Positions 33,218 through 41,878 of a DNA stretch of 64,000 nucleotides are shown piece after piece. Under the pieces are notes generated by a model. It was given only the letters and a program-made list of their open reading frames with translations, had not been told where the DNA came from and ran no database searches. The position numbers were made by a program, and so were the translations under genes. The first letter of the stretch is position 1, and each line of letters begins with the position of its first letter. Source of the DNA: Pseudorhodoferax aquiterrae. Its GTDB lineage: Bacteria; Pseudomonadota; Gammaproteobacteria; Burkholderiales; Burkholderiaceae_C. The stretch is taken from the NCBI RefSeq assembly GCF_014652235.1, contig NZ_BMYK01000003.1, forward strand, positions 322,547 through 386,546, written 5' to 3'.

Positions 33218-34750
33218 TCACCCGCCCAAGACGCGGTTCTTGCCGGTCCGCTTGGCCAGGTACATGGCCGCGTCGGCACGCTTGAGCGCATCGGCCACGG
33301 CCTCTTCCTCGCCCAGCTGGGCCACGCCGGCGCTGAAGGTGATCAGCACCTTGTCCTTGCCGTTGAGGAAGTAGCGCGTGGTCAGTTCGCGCTGCAGGCG
33401 TGTGAGGATGGCGATGGCATCGGCCAGCACGGTGTCGGGCAGCACGATCACGAACTCCTCGCCACCGTAACGCGCGAGCGAATCCTGCGGCCGGATCGCC
33501 GCGCGCGCCACCTCGGTCAGGTGCAACAGGGCGTTGTCGCCGGCGTCGTGGCCGAGCTGGTCGTTCAGCCGCTTGAAGTTGTCCACGTCCAGCAGCGACA
33601 CGCACAGCGCCTGGCTCTTGCGCCGCGCCGTGGCCACCTCGCGCTGCAGCGTCTCGTCCAGACCGCGGCGGTTGAGCACCCCGGTCAGCGCGTCGTGGCG
33701 GGCCAGCGCGCTCACGCGGTCCAGCTCCACATGCAGCTTGGTGATTTCCACCTCGGCCTCCTGGGTCTTGGCCCGCATGGCCTGCAGTTCGTCGCGCGAG
33801 TGCACGGTGTCGCGCGCCATCGCGCGCGTGGCAGCGATGGCTTCCTGCAGCACGGGGCCCAGCTCCTCGAACGAGGTCGCCTGTTCGATCTGCCGCGCGC
33901 AGTGTTCGATCTTGCTGTGGTAGGTGCTGCTGCTCTCGGTCATGAGCGACAGGCGGTCGACGAAGGTCGCCAGCAGCTGGCGCATCTGCAGCTGTGCCTC
34001 GTAGGCGCGGCCCTTGGCCTCGGTCTGCTTGAAGATGACGTCCTTGAGCCGGCGTTCCACGTCGTCGAGGCGGCGCAGGTTCAGTGGCGGCGTGGCCGCG
34101 TTGCGCAGCGCATCGATCTGGCCGCGCATCCAACGGTCGTCCACGCAGAGTTCGCCGATGTTCTCGAACACCAGGTTCAGCAGGCTCAGCAGGCCGTTGC
34201 GGATCTCGGCCTGGTCCTCGGCCGCGAACGACAGGCGCAGGGCGTAGTTGCCCAGCACCGAGCGCGCGTCGCGCAACTGGAGCTGGGGCCGGCGCAGCAG
34301 CTGCAGCACCTCGGCCGTCTGCTCGGCGAAGCGGTCGTCTTCCTTGCCCAGGGCCGGCTGCGCGCACTCGATCAGCCGCGCCACCTGCTCCAGCACCAGC
34401 GCGGCGGCCGCATCGGCCTGCGCATCGGCGGCCACCGGCTCCAGTGCGGCGAAGGAAGAAGGCCCGGCCGCGAAGCTGCCATAGGCCACCAGCGCGGCAC
34501 CCACCTTGTCCCAGCTGCGCTGGCCAATGGCCGACTCCAGCAGGCCCAGCTGCTTCTCCTGACCCGGGTTGCGCGCGGGCATGGCGGCCGCGATCTGGCG
34601 CAGGGAATCGGACGGGAAGTAGGCCGGCGGCAGCGTGCCTGCCACCTCGTGGTAGAGCGTCTGGTAGTTCTCGGGCGTGGGCGGCAGGCGCTTCTCGGCC
34701 AGCCGCTTGAAGGCTTCTCTGGCGATTTCGCTGGGCGATCGGTCGAGCAT
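33218..34750 (-). CDS. Diguanylate cyclase (GGDEF domain)
   Basis: A 510-residue cytoplasmic protein with a C-terminal GGDEF domain (about 345-505) that makes cyclic-di-GMP from two GTP. The active-site loop reads YGGEEF, a functional variant, and RPQD five residues before it is an intact inhibitory I-site, so an active, product-inhibited enzyme is expected. The first 340 residues are mainly helical with no recognised sensor domain and no membrane helix; a coiled coil (RAKTQEAEVEITKLHVELDR) links to the catalytic domain. I placed the start at 34750, since nothing conserved lies in the long upstream open frame. A 16-bp perfect palindrome lies 84 bases upstream and may be an operator. Confidence 0.9.
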   Translation of the reverse strand: MLDRSPSEIAREAFKRLAEKRLPPTPENYQTLYHEVAGTLPPAYFPSDSLRQIAAAMPARNPGQEKQLGLLESAIGQRSWDKVGAALVAYGSFAAGPSSFAALEPVAADAQADAAAALVLEQVARLIECAQPALGKEDDRFAEQTAEVLQLLRRPQLQLRDARSVLGNYALRLSFAAEDQAEIRNGLLSLLNLVFENIGELCVDDRWMRGQIDALRNAATPPLNLRRLDDVERRLKDVIFKQTEAKGRAYEAQLQMRQLLATFVDRLSLMTESSSTYHSKIEHCARQIEQATSFEELGPVLQEAIAATRAMARDTVHSRDELQAMRAKTQEAEVEITKLHVELDRVSALARHDALTGVLNRRGLDETLQREVATARRKSQALCVSLLDVDNFKRLNDQLGHDAGDNALLHLTEVARAAIRPQDSLARYGGEEFVIVLPDTVLADAIAILTRLQRELTTRYFLNGKDKVLITFSAGVAQLGEEEAVADALKRADAAMYLAKRTGKNRVLGG

Positions 34751-34833
34751 GGGACGGCGGGCAGGCAGGGTCGAAGCGTGGCGCAGGGCGCACGGGTCCG
34801 CGATCCTACCGAATTCGGCCTCCAGCATCCAAT

Positions 34834-34849
34834 TTGTGTGTACACACAA
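34834..34849. promoter_or_regulatory. 16-bp perfect palindrome upstream of the diguanylate cyclase gene
   Basis: TTGTGTGTACACACAA is fully self-complementary and stands out in an otherwise GC-rich gap, 84 bases before the diguanylate cyclase start. It looks like a dimeric repressor site (GntR- or TetR-like in general form); the binding protein is unknown. Confidence 0.45.
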
Positions 34850-34878
34850 CAGCCTGAAGGCGCCCTCCCAGCGCAGTG

Positions 34879-34902
34879 GCCGCGCCGCCCCTGGGGCGCG
34901 GC
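34879..34902 (-). terminator. Hairpin after the cyclase-family gene
   Basis: GCCGCGCC and GGCGCGGC form an 8-bp stem around GCCCCTGG, about 19 bases past the cyclase-family stop on the minus strand. It lacks a T-run. Confidence 0.4.
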
Positions 34903-34920
34903 ACCGCGTTCTCGCCCTGT

Positions 34921-35880
34921 CTATCGGATCGCGATCGGGTTCACGATCGCTTGCACGCCACCGGTCATCCGGCTGGCGCCCAGCACGAACATGAACTCCC
35001 AGGCCTTGTCCTTCACGAGCTCGGCCGTGTCCACGTTCTCGAGGATGTAGATGCCGTTCTTCGGGATCAGGATCTGGTGGATCTCGAAGATGCCCACGCC
35101 CTGCTCGAACGGAATCGCCTCCACGCCCCAGGTGTCGGCGCCCACGGCCACCACCTGCTTGCTGGCCAGGTACTCCGCACCCTCCTTGCCGACGCCGGGC
35201 TCGCCGCCGATGTAGCGCTTGTCGTCCTTGCCCACCAGGCTCAGCCAGCCGCTGTAGAACAGCACCACGTCGCCCTTGCGGATCTCCACGCCCTGGCGCG
35301 CGGCCTGCTCGTCGATTTCCTTGCGGTTGTAGGCCGTGCCCTCGGGCACGGGGTTCTTGCCGTAGTAGGCCGTCATGTCCAGCACCACGCCGCGCGTGAC
35401 GATGGCCGGCACTTTCTCGATGCCCAGCTTGGTCAGGCCGTTGGCCTGCACGAACTCGCTGTTCTTGTTGCAGTTGTAGTAGACGTTGTCCACGCCGATG
35501 TGGCCCATGCCGTCGATCTGCGTGCCGGTGCCCACGTAACCCATGTAGATGTCGTCGTTGTAGTTGGTCTTGGTGTGGCCCAGGCCGATACCGCCCACCT
35601 GGCCAGGCTGGTTGATGACCAGCGCCCAGCTGCGCGGGCCGAAGGCCGGCGTCTTGGCATTGGTTTCCACGCCCAGGCGGTAGGTCTTGCCGGTCTTGAC
35701 GAGCTTGGACGCGGCCAGCGCCAGCTCCGAAGTCAACAGGTTGCCGGCGCCGATCTCGTCGGCCGCACCCCATTTGGACTTGCACCAGTCGGGCTGTTGC
35801 GGCTGCTGCGCACAGGCCGGCAGCACCGCCAGGCTGGCCGTGGCCAACAGCAGCGGGATGAAACCTCGCTTGATTCCCAT
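34921..35880 (-). CDS. Exported cyclase-family (kynurenine formamidase-like) protein
   Basis: A 319-residue protein of the cyclase family (metal-dependent amidohydrolases including kynurenine formamidase and isatin hydrolase). The N-terminal signal peptide ends VLPACAQ, either a marginal lipobox or a signal peptidase I site. The metal-binding region appears as TGTQIDGMGHIGVDN, a variant of the usual H-x-G-T-H-x-D, and a second segment is VVLFYSGW. The substrate is unknown. AAGGAGGAG precedes the ATG at 35880. It is divergent from the YqiA-like esterase; the 206 bases between them show no gene. Confidence 0.75.
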   Translation of the reverse strand: MGIKRGFIPLLLATASLAVLPACAQQPQQPDWCKSKWGAADEIGAGNLLTSELALAASKLVKTGKTYRLGVETNAKTPAFGPRSWALVINQPGQVGGIGLGHTKTNYNDDIYMGYVGTGTQIDGMGHIGVDNVYYNCNKNSEFVQANGLTKLGIEKVPAIVTRGVVLDMTAYYGKNPVPEGTAYNRKEIDEQAARQGVEIRKGDVVLFYSGWLSLVGKDDKRYIGGEPGVGKEGAEYLASKQVVAVGADTWGVEAIPFEQGVGIFEIHQILIPKNGIYILENVDTAELVKDKAWEFMFVLGASRMTGGVQAIVNPIAIR

Positions 35881-36086
35881 GTCGTCTCCTCCTTGGCGAG
35901 GGCCGGCAGATGGCTGAATGTCGATCGCCCCCGCGGGTCTCCTCGCGAACATGCCGGCGCACAGGGGCGGCGCATCATCGCCAGAAATCCCGGCGCTGGG
36001 AACGCTGCAAGATGCAAGCGGGCGTAACGCGGTGCACGCTGCCGCCACCGATGCTGCGTACCATCGCCTGCCAACCCCCATCCCCC

Positions 36087-36674
36087 ATGCCACTCACCCA
36101 CCTGCTCTACCTGCACGGCTTCCGCTCCTCGCCGCAATCGACCAAGGCCCGCCTCATGGCCGCACGTGTGCAGGCGCGGCACCCCACGCTGCGCTGGTGG
36201 TGCCCGCAGCTGCCGCCTTCGCCACGCCAGGCCATGGAGGCGGTGCTGGCCGGCGTGCAGGACTGGCCACGCGAGACCATGGCCGTGGTCGGCTCCTCGC
36301 TGGGCGGCTTCTACGCCACCTGCGTGGCAGCACACACCGGCTGCCGCGCCGTGCTGCTCAACCCTGCCGTGCATCCGGCGCGCGACCTGTCGCGCCACAT
36401 CGGCGAGCACAGCGGCTGGCACGACCCGGCGCAGCGCTTCGTCTTCACGGCCGAGCATGTGGCCGAGCTGCGGGTGCTCGAGCAGGCCGCCGCCGCAGCC
36501 GACACCGCGCGCATGTTCGCTGTCGTGGCCAAGGGCGACGAGGTGCTGGACTGGCGCGAGATGGTGGCGCGCTATCCGCAGGCCCGCCTGCGGCTGCTCG
36601 AAGGCAGCGACCACGCCATCAGCGGGTTCCCCGAGTACATCGACGAAGTCTTCGAATTCCTGCTGGCCGGCTAG
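36087..36674 (+). CDS. YqiA-like alpha/beta-fold esterase
   Basis: A 195-residue YqiA/YcfP-type serine esterase: it starts with LLYLHGFRSSPQSTKA, typical of YqiA, has the nucleophile elbow GSSLGGFYAT and a late histidine in GSDHAI. E. coli YqiA hydrolyses short acyl esters and its biological role is unclear. I chose the ATG at 36087, which brings the LHGF segment to residues 9-12 as in the family. It lies 31 bases upstream of the RNase II-like gene on the same strand. Confidence 0.85.
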   Translation: MPLTHLLYLHGFRSSPQSTKARLMAARVQARHPTLRWWCPQLPPSPRQAMEAVLAGVQDWPRETMAVVGSSLGGFYATCVAAHTGCRAVLLNPAVHPARDLSRHIGEHSGWHDPAQRFVFTAEHVAELRVLEQAAAAADTARMFAVVAKGDEVLDWREMVARYPQARLRLLEGSDHAISGFPEYIDEVFEFLLAG

Positions 36675-36692
36675 ACCGGCATCCGCCTCGGG

Positions 36693-36698
36693 GACAAT
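36693..36698 (+). promoter_or_regulatory. -10 element implying a leaderless RNase II-like mRNA
   Basis: GACAAT ends 7 bases before the ATG at 36706 and there is no ribosome binding site. Transcription would begin at or just before the start codon. Confidence 0.45.
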
Positions 36699-36705
36699 AC
36701 GGCCC

Positions 36706-38763
36706 ATGTACGCATTGTTCGAAGAAGCCGGCAAGTTCATGACCGGCCGGGTGCTGTCCGAGGCCGAGGCCTCGGCCCAGGTGGAGCTGGACAGCGGCAA
36801 GCGGGTCAAGGTCAAGGCCGCCAACCTGCTGCTCAAGTTCGACAAGCCCACGCCGCAGCAGCTGCTGGCCGAGGCCCGCGCGCAGGCCGAGTCCATCGAG
36901 CTCGAGCTGGCCTGGGAGTTCGCCAGCGAGGACGAGTTCGGTTTCGCCGACCTGGCCCGGGTCTATTTCAGCGACGACGCCACGCTGGCCCAGCAGGTCG
37001 GGGCGCTGCTGCGCCTGTTCGAGGCACCGCACTACTTCCGCCGCGCCGGCAAGGGGCGCTTCCGCAAGGCGCCGGCCGAACAGATCCAGCAGGCCCTGGC
37101 CGCCATCGAGAAAAAACGCCTGCTGCAGCTGCAGATCGACGACTGGGCCCAGGAGCTGGCCGAGGGCCGCTGCCCCGCGCCCATCCGCGACCAGCTCTAC
37201 CGCATCCTGTTCAAGCCCGACAAGAACGGCCCCGAGTACAAGGCCGTGGTCGAGGCCGCGCGCGCCACGCAGCGTGCGCCGCTGGACCTGCTGCAGCGCG
37301 CCGGCGCGATCGACTCGCCCTACCAGTTCCACTGGCGGCGCTTCCTGTTCGAGCACTTCCCCAAGGGCACGGGCTTCGCGGCCCTGCAGGCGCCGGCCAT
37401 CACCGACGAACTGCCGCTGGCCCCGGTGCGCGCCTACTCCATCGACGACTCGATGACCACCGAGATCGACGATGCGCTTTCGCTGCAGGGCCTGGGCACG
37501 GACGAGGTCACGGTGGGCATCCACATCGCCGCGCCGGGCCTGGCCATCGCGCCGGGCACGGCGATCGACCAGGTGGCGCGCGCCCGCCTGTCCACCGTCT
37601 ACATGCCCGGGCACAAGCTGACCATGCTGCCCGACGAGGTGGTGCAGCGCTACTCGCTGCAGGAAGGGCGCGACTGCCCGGCCGTCTCGCTGTACGCGCG
37701 CTTCGACGCCCAGACGCTGGAGTTGCGCGGCACCGAGACGCGCCTGGAGCGCGTGCCGATCGCCGTGAACCTGCGCCACGACCAGCTCGACACGCTGATC
37801 ACCGAGGACTGGCTGGCACAGGAGACGCCGCCGGCCCTGCCCGATCTGCCCGCCGGCGTGCAGCCGGCCGAGCTGGCCTTCCTGTACCGCCTGGCGCGCC
37901 ACCTCAAGGCCCAGCGCGAAGTGGTGCGCGGCAAGCCCGAGACCTTCAACCGGCCCGACTACAACTTCCGTCTGGTCGAGAGCCCCGAAGCCCCGCTGGG
38001 CGACGAGCCGGCCGGCCGCGAGCGCGTGGAGATCAGCGTGCGCCAACGCGGCGCGCCGCTGGACCTGATCGTGGCGGAGGCCATGATCCTGGCCAACAGC
38101 AGCTGGGGCCAGTGGCTCGCGGCCTGTGGCGTGCCCGGCATCTACCGCAGCCAGACCAGCCTGGCGCCGGGCGTCAAGGTGCGCATGGGCACCAAGGCGC
38201 TGCCGCATGCCGGCATCGGCGTGCCGGCCTATGCCTGGAGCACCTCGCCGCTGCGCCGCTACACCGACCTCGTGAACCAGTGGCAGATCATCGCCTGCGC
38301 GCGCCACGGCAAGACGGCCGCGCTGGCCGCGCCGTTCAAGCCCAAGGACGCCGACCTGTTCTCCATCATCTCCAGCTTCGACGCGGCCTACAGCGCGTAC
38401 AACGGCTTCCAGGGCGGCATGGAGCGTTTCTGGACGCTGATGTACCTGCAGCAGAACGGCATCACCGAGATCGACGGCCAGGTCATCAAGGACGGCCTGG
38501 TGCGCGCCGACAGCCTGCCGCTGGTGCTGGGCGTGATGGGCGCACAGGGCCTGCCGCGCGCCGCCCACGTGCGCGTGAAGCTGGGCGCCATCGACCTCAT
38601 CACGCTGGACGTGGCCGGCACCGTGACCGAGCGGCTGGACCCGCTGGACGCGCCCACGGCCCCCGAGGAAGAGGCGGACGAGGAAGAAGCCACGGCCGGC
38701 CCCATTGCGATCGCCGTGGACATGGACGCCCCCGCCACCACCGAGGACGCGCCCACGCCATGA
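36706..38763 (+). CDS. RNase II family exoribonuclease (RNB domain)
   Basis: A 685-residue 3'-to-5' exoribonuclease. The catalytic RNB domain (about 240-580) has the aspartate cluster SIDDSMTTEIDDALS (from about 246) that binds two metal ions, and the family's STSPLRRYTDLVNQW segment. The N-terminal 200 residues replace the usual tandem cold-shock domains with a divergent helical region, and the C-terminal end is an acidic tail (EEEADEEEA). It is therefore an RNB-domain protein close to RNase II, not full-length RNase R. A TonB-like gene starts in its stop codon (ATGA), opening a coupled run through aroE, mtgA and the acyltransferase gene. Confidence 0.88.
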   Translation: MYALFEEAGKFMTGRVLSEAEASAQVELDSGKRVKVKAANLLLKFDKPTPQQLLAEARAQAESIELELAWEFASEDEFGFADLARVYFSDDATLAQQVGALLRLFEAPHYFRRAGKGRFRKAPAEQIQQALAAIEKKRLLQLQIDDWAQELAEGRCPAPIRDQLYRILFKPDKNGPEYKAVVEAARATQRAPLDLLQRAGAIDSPYQFHWRRFLFEHFPKGTGFAALQAPAITDELPLAPVRAYSIDDSMTTEIDDALSLQGLGTDEVTVGIHIAAPGLAIAPGTAIDQVARARLSTVYMPGHKLTMLPDEVVQRYSLQEGRDCPAVSLYARFDAQTLELRGTETRLERVPIAVNLRHDQLDTLITEDWLAQETPPALPDLPAGVQPAELAFLYRLARHLKAQREVVRGKPETFNRPDYNFRLVESPEAPLGDEPAGRERVEISVRQRGAPLDLIVAEAMILANSSWGQWLAACGVPGIYRSQTSLAPGVKVRMGTKALPHAGIGVPAYAWSTSPLRRYTDLVNQWQIIACARHGKTAALAAPFKPKDADLFSIISSFDAAYSAYNGFQGGMERFWTLMYLQQNGITEIDGQVIKDGLVRADSLPLVLGVMGAQGLPRAAHVRVKLGAIDLITLDVAGTVTERLDPLDAPTAPEEEADEEEATAGPIAIAVDMDAPATTEDAPTP

Positions 38764-39629
38764 AGGCGCCGGCCTGGCTGCGCCGACTCAGCACGCTGCA
38801 GGCGGCGTTGCTGTTCTCGGTCGCCGCGCATGCCGCTCTGCTGGCCGTGCGCTTCGCCGATCCGGCCGCGTTCGACCGGCTGTTCCAGGACACGCCGCTG
38901 GAGGTCATCCTCGTCAACGCCAGGTCCGACGAGCGGCCCGACAAGGCCCAGGCCATCGCCCAGGCGTCCCTGGCCGGCGGCGGCGATGCCGCGGCCGGGC
39001 GCGCCACCTCGCCGCTGCCGCCCTCGCCACGCGCCGACATCGGCGATGCCGTGGAAGAGGCGCAGCGCCAGATCGAGGCCATGCACCAGCAGCAGACCCT
39101 GCTGCTGGCCCAGGTCACGCGCATGCTGGCCGCGCTGCCGCCGCCCGACCCGCGCAACGTCAGCGATTCGGCCGAGGCGCGCGAGCAGGACGAGCGCCGG
39201 CGCCAGCTGCTGCAGCACCTGGCCGAGATCGAGCGCCGCATCGAGATCGAGAACGCACGGCCCAAGCGCCGCGTGGTCAGCCCCTCCACGCGCGAGGAGG
39301 TCTACGCCGTCTACTACGACGCGCTGCGCCGCAAGGTGGAGGAGCGCGGCACGCAGAACTTCCCCGAGCACAACGGCCGCAAGCTCTACGGCGAGCTCGT
39401 CATGATCATCACCGTGGACCACCGCGGCCAGGTGCTGTCCACCGAGGTCGCCGAAAGCTCGGGCAACCGCCTGCTGGACCAGCGTGCCCAGGCCATCGCG
39501 CGCGCCGCCGGCCCCTATGGCGGCTTCACGCCGGCCATGCGCATGCAGGCCGACCAGATTCTCGTGGTCTCGCGCTTTCGCTTCGCGCGCGACGCCACGC
39601 TGCAAACCAATGTCAGCACACCTCCATGA
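38760..39629 (+). CDS. TonB-like energy transducer protein
   Basis: A 289-residue protein with an N-terminal membrane anchor (about 10-30, LQAALLFSVAAHAALLAVRF, with the S-x-x-x-H pattern typical of TonB), a long coiled-coil and charged periplasmic stretch (about 85-185), and a C-terminal TonB-like domain (GELVMIITVDHRGQVLSTEV). It lacks the strong proline-lysine spacer of classical TonB. ExbB and ExbD genes are not adjacent, so it may serve as an alternative energy transducer or a structural envelope protein. Both ends overlap neighbours by ATGA. Confidence 0.8.
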   Translation: MKAPAWLRRLSTLQAALLFSVAAHAALLAVRFADPAAFDRLFQDTPLEVILVNARSDERPDKAQAIAQASLAGGGDAAAGRATSPLPPSPRADIGDAVEEAQRQIEAMHQQQTLLLAQVTRMLAALPPPDPRNVSDSAEAREQDERRRQLLQHLAEIERRIEIENARPKRRVVSPSTREEVYAVYYDALRRKVEERGTQNFPEHNGRKLYGELVMIITVDHRGQVLSTEVAESSGNRLLDQRAQAIARAAGPYGGFTPAMRMQADQILVVSRFRFARDATLQTNVSTPP

Positions 39630-40459
39630 GCTTTGATTACTGCGTGATGGGCAACCCCGTGGCCCACAGCCGCTCGCCCTGGATCCACGCCCGCTTCGCC
39701 GAACTGACGGGCCAGGCCATGGCCTACGACCGGCTGCATGTGGAGCTGGACGGCTTCCAGGCCGCCGTGCAGGACTTTCGCGCGCGGGGCGGCAAGGGCT
39801 GCAACGTGACCGTGCCGTTCAAGCTCGAAGCCGCGGCGCTGGCCACAGCGCATTCCGGCCGCGCCCGGCTGGCCCAGGCCTGCAACACGCTCCACTTCAC
39901 GCCCGAGGGCATCTACGGCGACAACACCGACGGCGCCGGCCTGGTGCAGGACATCACGCAGCACGCGGGCCAGGCGATTGCCGGCCATGACCTGCTGCTG
40001 GTCGGCGCGGGCGGGGCCTCGGCCGGGGTGCTGGGTCCGCTGATCGAGGCCGGCGCCCGGCGCATCACGGTCGCCAACCGCACGGTCGCCAAGGCCCAGG
40101 CGCTGGTCGAGCGCCATGCGCCGCTGGCCGCGCCGCGCGGCTGCGTGCTGTCGGCCTGCGGACTTGACGATGCGCCCGGCCGGTACCACATCGTCGTCAA
40201 CGCCAGCGCGAGCAGCCTGGCCGGTGCCGGCGTGCCCGTGGCCGCCGGCGTGCTGGCCGAAGGCGCGCTGGCCGTGGACATGATGTACGGCCCCGCAGCC
40301 GCCCCCTTCCTGGCTTGGGCACGCGCCCATGGCGCGCGTGCGCGCGACGGCCTGGGCATGCTGGTCGAGCAGGCGGCCGAATCCTTCGCGCTGTGGCGCG
40401 GCGTGCGCCCCCCCTCGGCCCAGGTGCTGGCCGAACTGCGCGCCATCGTGGACGCCTGA
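39626..40459 (+). CDS. aroE: Shikimate dehydrogenase
   Basis: AroE reduces 3-dehydroshikimate to shikimate with NADPH. The 277-residue protein has the substrate-binding start VMGNPVAHSRSPWIH, the catalytic lysine in NVTVPFK, the GDNTDGAG segment with the catalytic aspartate, and the nucleotide loop GAGGASAGVLGPL with NRT (ANRTVAKA) selecting NADPH. Starts in the TonB-like gene's stop (ATGA) and is directly abutted by mtgA. Confidence 0.96.
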   Translation: MSFDYCVMGNPVAHSRSPWIHARFAELTGQAMAYDRLHVELDGFQAAVQDFRARGGKGCNVTVPFKLEAAALATAHSGRARLAQACNTLHFTPEGIYGDNTDGAGLVQDITQHAGQAIAGHDLLLVGAGGASAGVLGPLIEAGARRITVANRTVAKAQALVERHAPLAAPRGCVLSACGLDDAPGRYHIVVNASASSLAGAGVPVAAGVLAEGALAVDMMYGPAAAPFLAWARAHGARARDGLGMLVEQAAESFALWRGVRPPSAQVLAELRAIVDA

Positions 40460-41176
40460 ATGCGCCAGATCGGCCGCTGGCTGCTGTTGCTCGCCGTCGC
40501 CGCGCTCGCGCTGCAGCTGTTCTTCGTGGGCCGCATCGCGGCGATGGCCGTGCTCGCCCCACAGTCCACGGCCTTCCAGCGTTCCGAAGCCTGGCGCCTG
40601 GCGACCGGTGGCGGCAGCTTCCACTGGCGCCAGCAGTGGGTGGACGCCGACAGGATCTCGGACAACCTCAAGCGCGCCGTGATCGCCTCGGAAGACGCCG
40701 GCTTTCCCGACCATGACGGCGTGGACTGGCAGGCGATGGAGAAGGCCTGGGAGAAGAACGAGCAGGCGGCCGCCCGCGCCGCGACGCGCCCCAACGCCAA
40801 GCCGGCCAAGATCGTCGGCGGCTCCACCATCACCCAGCAGCTGGCCAAGAACCTGTTCCTGTCGGGCGAGCGCACGCTGCTGCGCAAGGGCCAGGAGTTC
40901 GTGCTGACCCTCATGCTCGAGGCCCTGCTGGACAAGCGCCGCATCCTCGAGATCTACCTCAACAGCGTGGAATGGGGCGAAGGCGTGTTCGGCGCCGAGG
41001 CCGCTGCGCGCCACTACTTCAAGAAGAGCGCGGCACAACTGACGGCCTACGAATCCGCGCGCCTGGCCGTGATGCTGCCGCGGCCGCGCTACTTCGAGAA
41101 GCTGCCGAACTCGGCCTACCTCGCCGGCCGCAGCCGAACCATCGTGGCCCGGATGGGCGATGTGCAGCTGCCATGA
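40460..41176 (+). CDS. mtgA: Monofunctional peptidoglycan transglycosylase
   Basis: MtgA polymerises lipid II into glycan strands without transpeptidase activity. The 238-residue protein has a single N-terminal membrane anchor (about 5-30) and the GT51 domain with the catalytic EDAGF (VIASEDAGFPDHDG), GGSTITQQLAKNLFL and the RKGQEFVLTLMLE and EIYLNSVEWGEG motifs. The ATG follows the aroE stop with no gap. Confidence 0.96.
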   Translation: MRQIGRWLLLLAVAALALQLFFVGRIAAMAVLAPQSTAFQRSEAWRLATGGGSFHWRQQWVDADRISDNLKRAVIASEDAGFPDHDGVDWQAMEKAWEKNEQAAARAATRPNAKPAKIVGGSTITQQLAKNLFLSGERTLLRKGQEFVLTLMLEALLDKRRILEIYLNSVEWGEGVFGAEAAARHYFKKSAAQLTAYESARLAVMLPRPRYFEKLPNSAYLAGRSRTIVARMGDVQLP

Positions 41177-41796
41177 GAAGCGGCACGCGCGCCAAGATCG
41201 TCGGCTGGCTGCTGCTGGGCCTGGTGCGCCTGCTCACCGGCGCGCAGGCGCGCTGGTGGGGCTGCCCGCCCAAGGCCGAGCAGCGCATCTACTTCGCCAA
41301 CCACCAGAGCCATGCCGACCTGGTCATGATCTGGGCCGCGCTGCCGGCCGAGCTGCGCGGCATCACGCGGCCCATCGCGGCCAAGGACTACTGGACCAAG
41401 ACGCCGCTGCGCCAGTGGATCACCACGGCGGTGTTCAACGCCGTCTACGTGGACCGCGAGCGCACCGAAGGCCAGGATCCGCTGGCGCCGCTGGTGCAGG
41501 CGCTGGACGCGGGCGACTCCATCATCCTGTTCCCCGAGGGCACGCGCGGCCATGCCGAGGAACCGCAGGCCTTCAAGGCCGGGCTGTACAACCTGGCGCT
41601 GCGCTTTCCGCAGGTGGTGCTGGTGCCGGCCTGGATCCACAACGTGCAGCGCGTGATGCCCAAGGGCGAGGTCGTGCCCGTGCCCATCCTGTGCTCGGTG
41701 ACCTTCGGGGCTCCCATGCAGCTGCAAGCCGATGAATCCCGCCAGGACTTCCTGGTCCGTGCGCGCGATGCGGTGATCGCGCTGCGAGATGTATGA
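41173..41796 (+). CDS. PlsC-like lysophospholipid acyltransferase
   Basis: A 207-residue membrane-associated acyltransferase of the PlsC family. It has the catalytic NHQSHAD (H44-x4-D49) and the phosphate-binding FPEGTRG (120-126). It is shorter than typical PlsC. The next gene is a CDP-diglyceride synthase-like gene, so making phosphatidate, its substrate, is a sensible role; which acyl acceptor is used is not certain. The start overlaps mtgA by ATGA. An 81-base gap containing a hairpin repeat follows. Confidence 0.85.
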   Translation: MRSGTRAKIVGWLLLGLVRLLTGAQARWWGCPPKAEQRIYFANHQSHADLVMIWAALPAELRGITRPIAAKDYWTKTPLRQWITTAVFNAVYVDRERTEGQDPLAPLVQALDAGDSIILFPEGTRGHAEEPQAFKAGLYNLALRFPQVVLVPAWIHNVQRVMPKGEVVPVPILCSVTFGAPMQLQADESRQDFLVRARDAVIALRDV

Positions 41797-41802
41797 GCGA
41801 CG

Positions 41803-41875
41803 CGCCGGGCCGCCCCAAGCAAGCTCGCACCCCCTTGGGGGGTAGCGAACCTCGCGCAGCGGGGAGCGTGGGGGC
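41803..41875 (+). repeat. Comamonadaceae-type dispersed hairpin repeat, copy 1
   Basis: A 73-base element beginning CGCCGGGCCGCCCCAAGC and ending GAGCGTGGGGGC, with a C5/G6 hairpin in the middle. It fills the gap between the acyltransferase and cdsA-like genes. A second copy lies inverted at 61515-61590. I recognise the general form as a repeat frequent in intergenic spaces of Comamonadaceae. Confidence 0.75.
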
Positions 41876-41878
41876 GTC

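Noticed and set aside
31991-35050. A 1019-residue plus-strand open frame opposite rodA and the diguanylate cyclase
   Set aside because: Same cause: high-GC antisense frame with low-complexity H/Q/D-rich sequence, while both minus-strand genes show complete family signatures.
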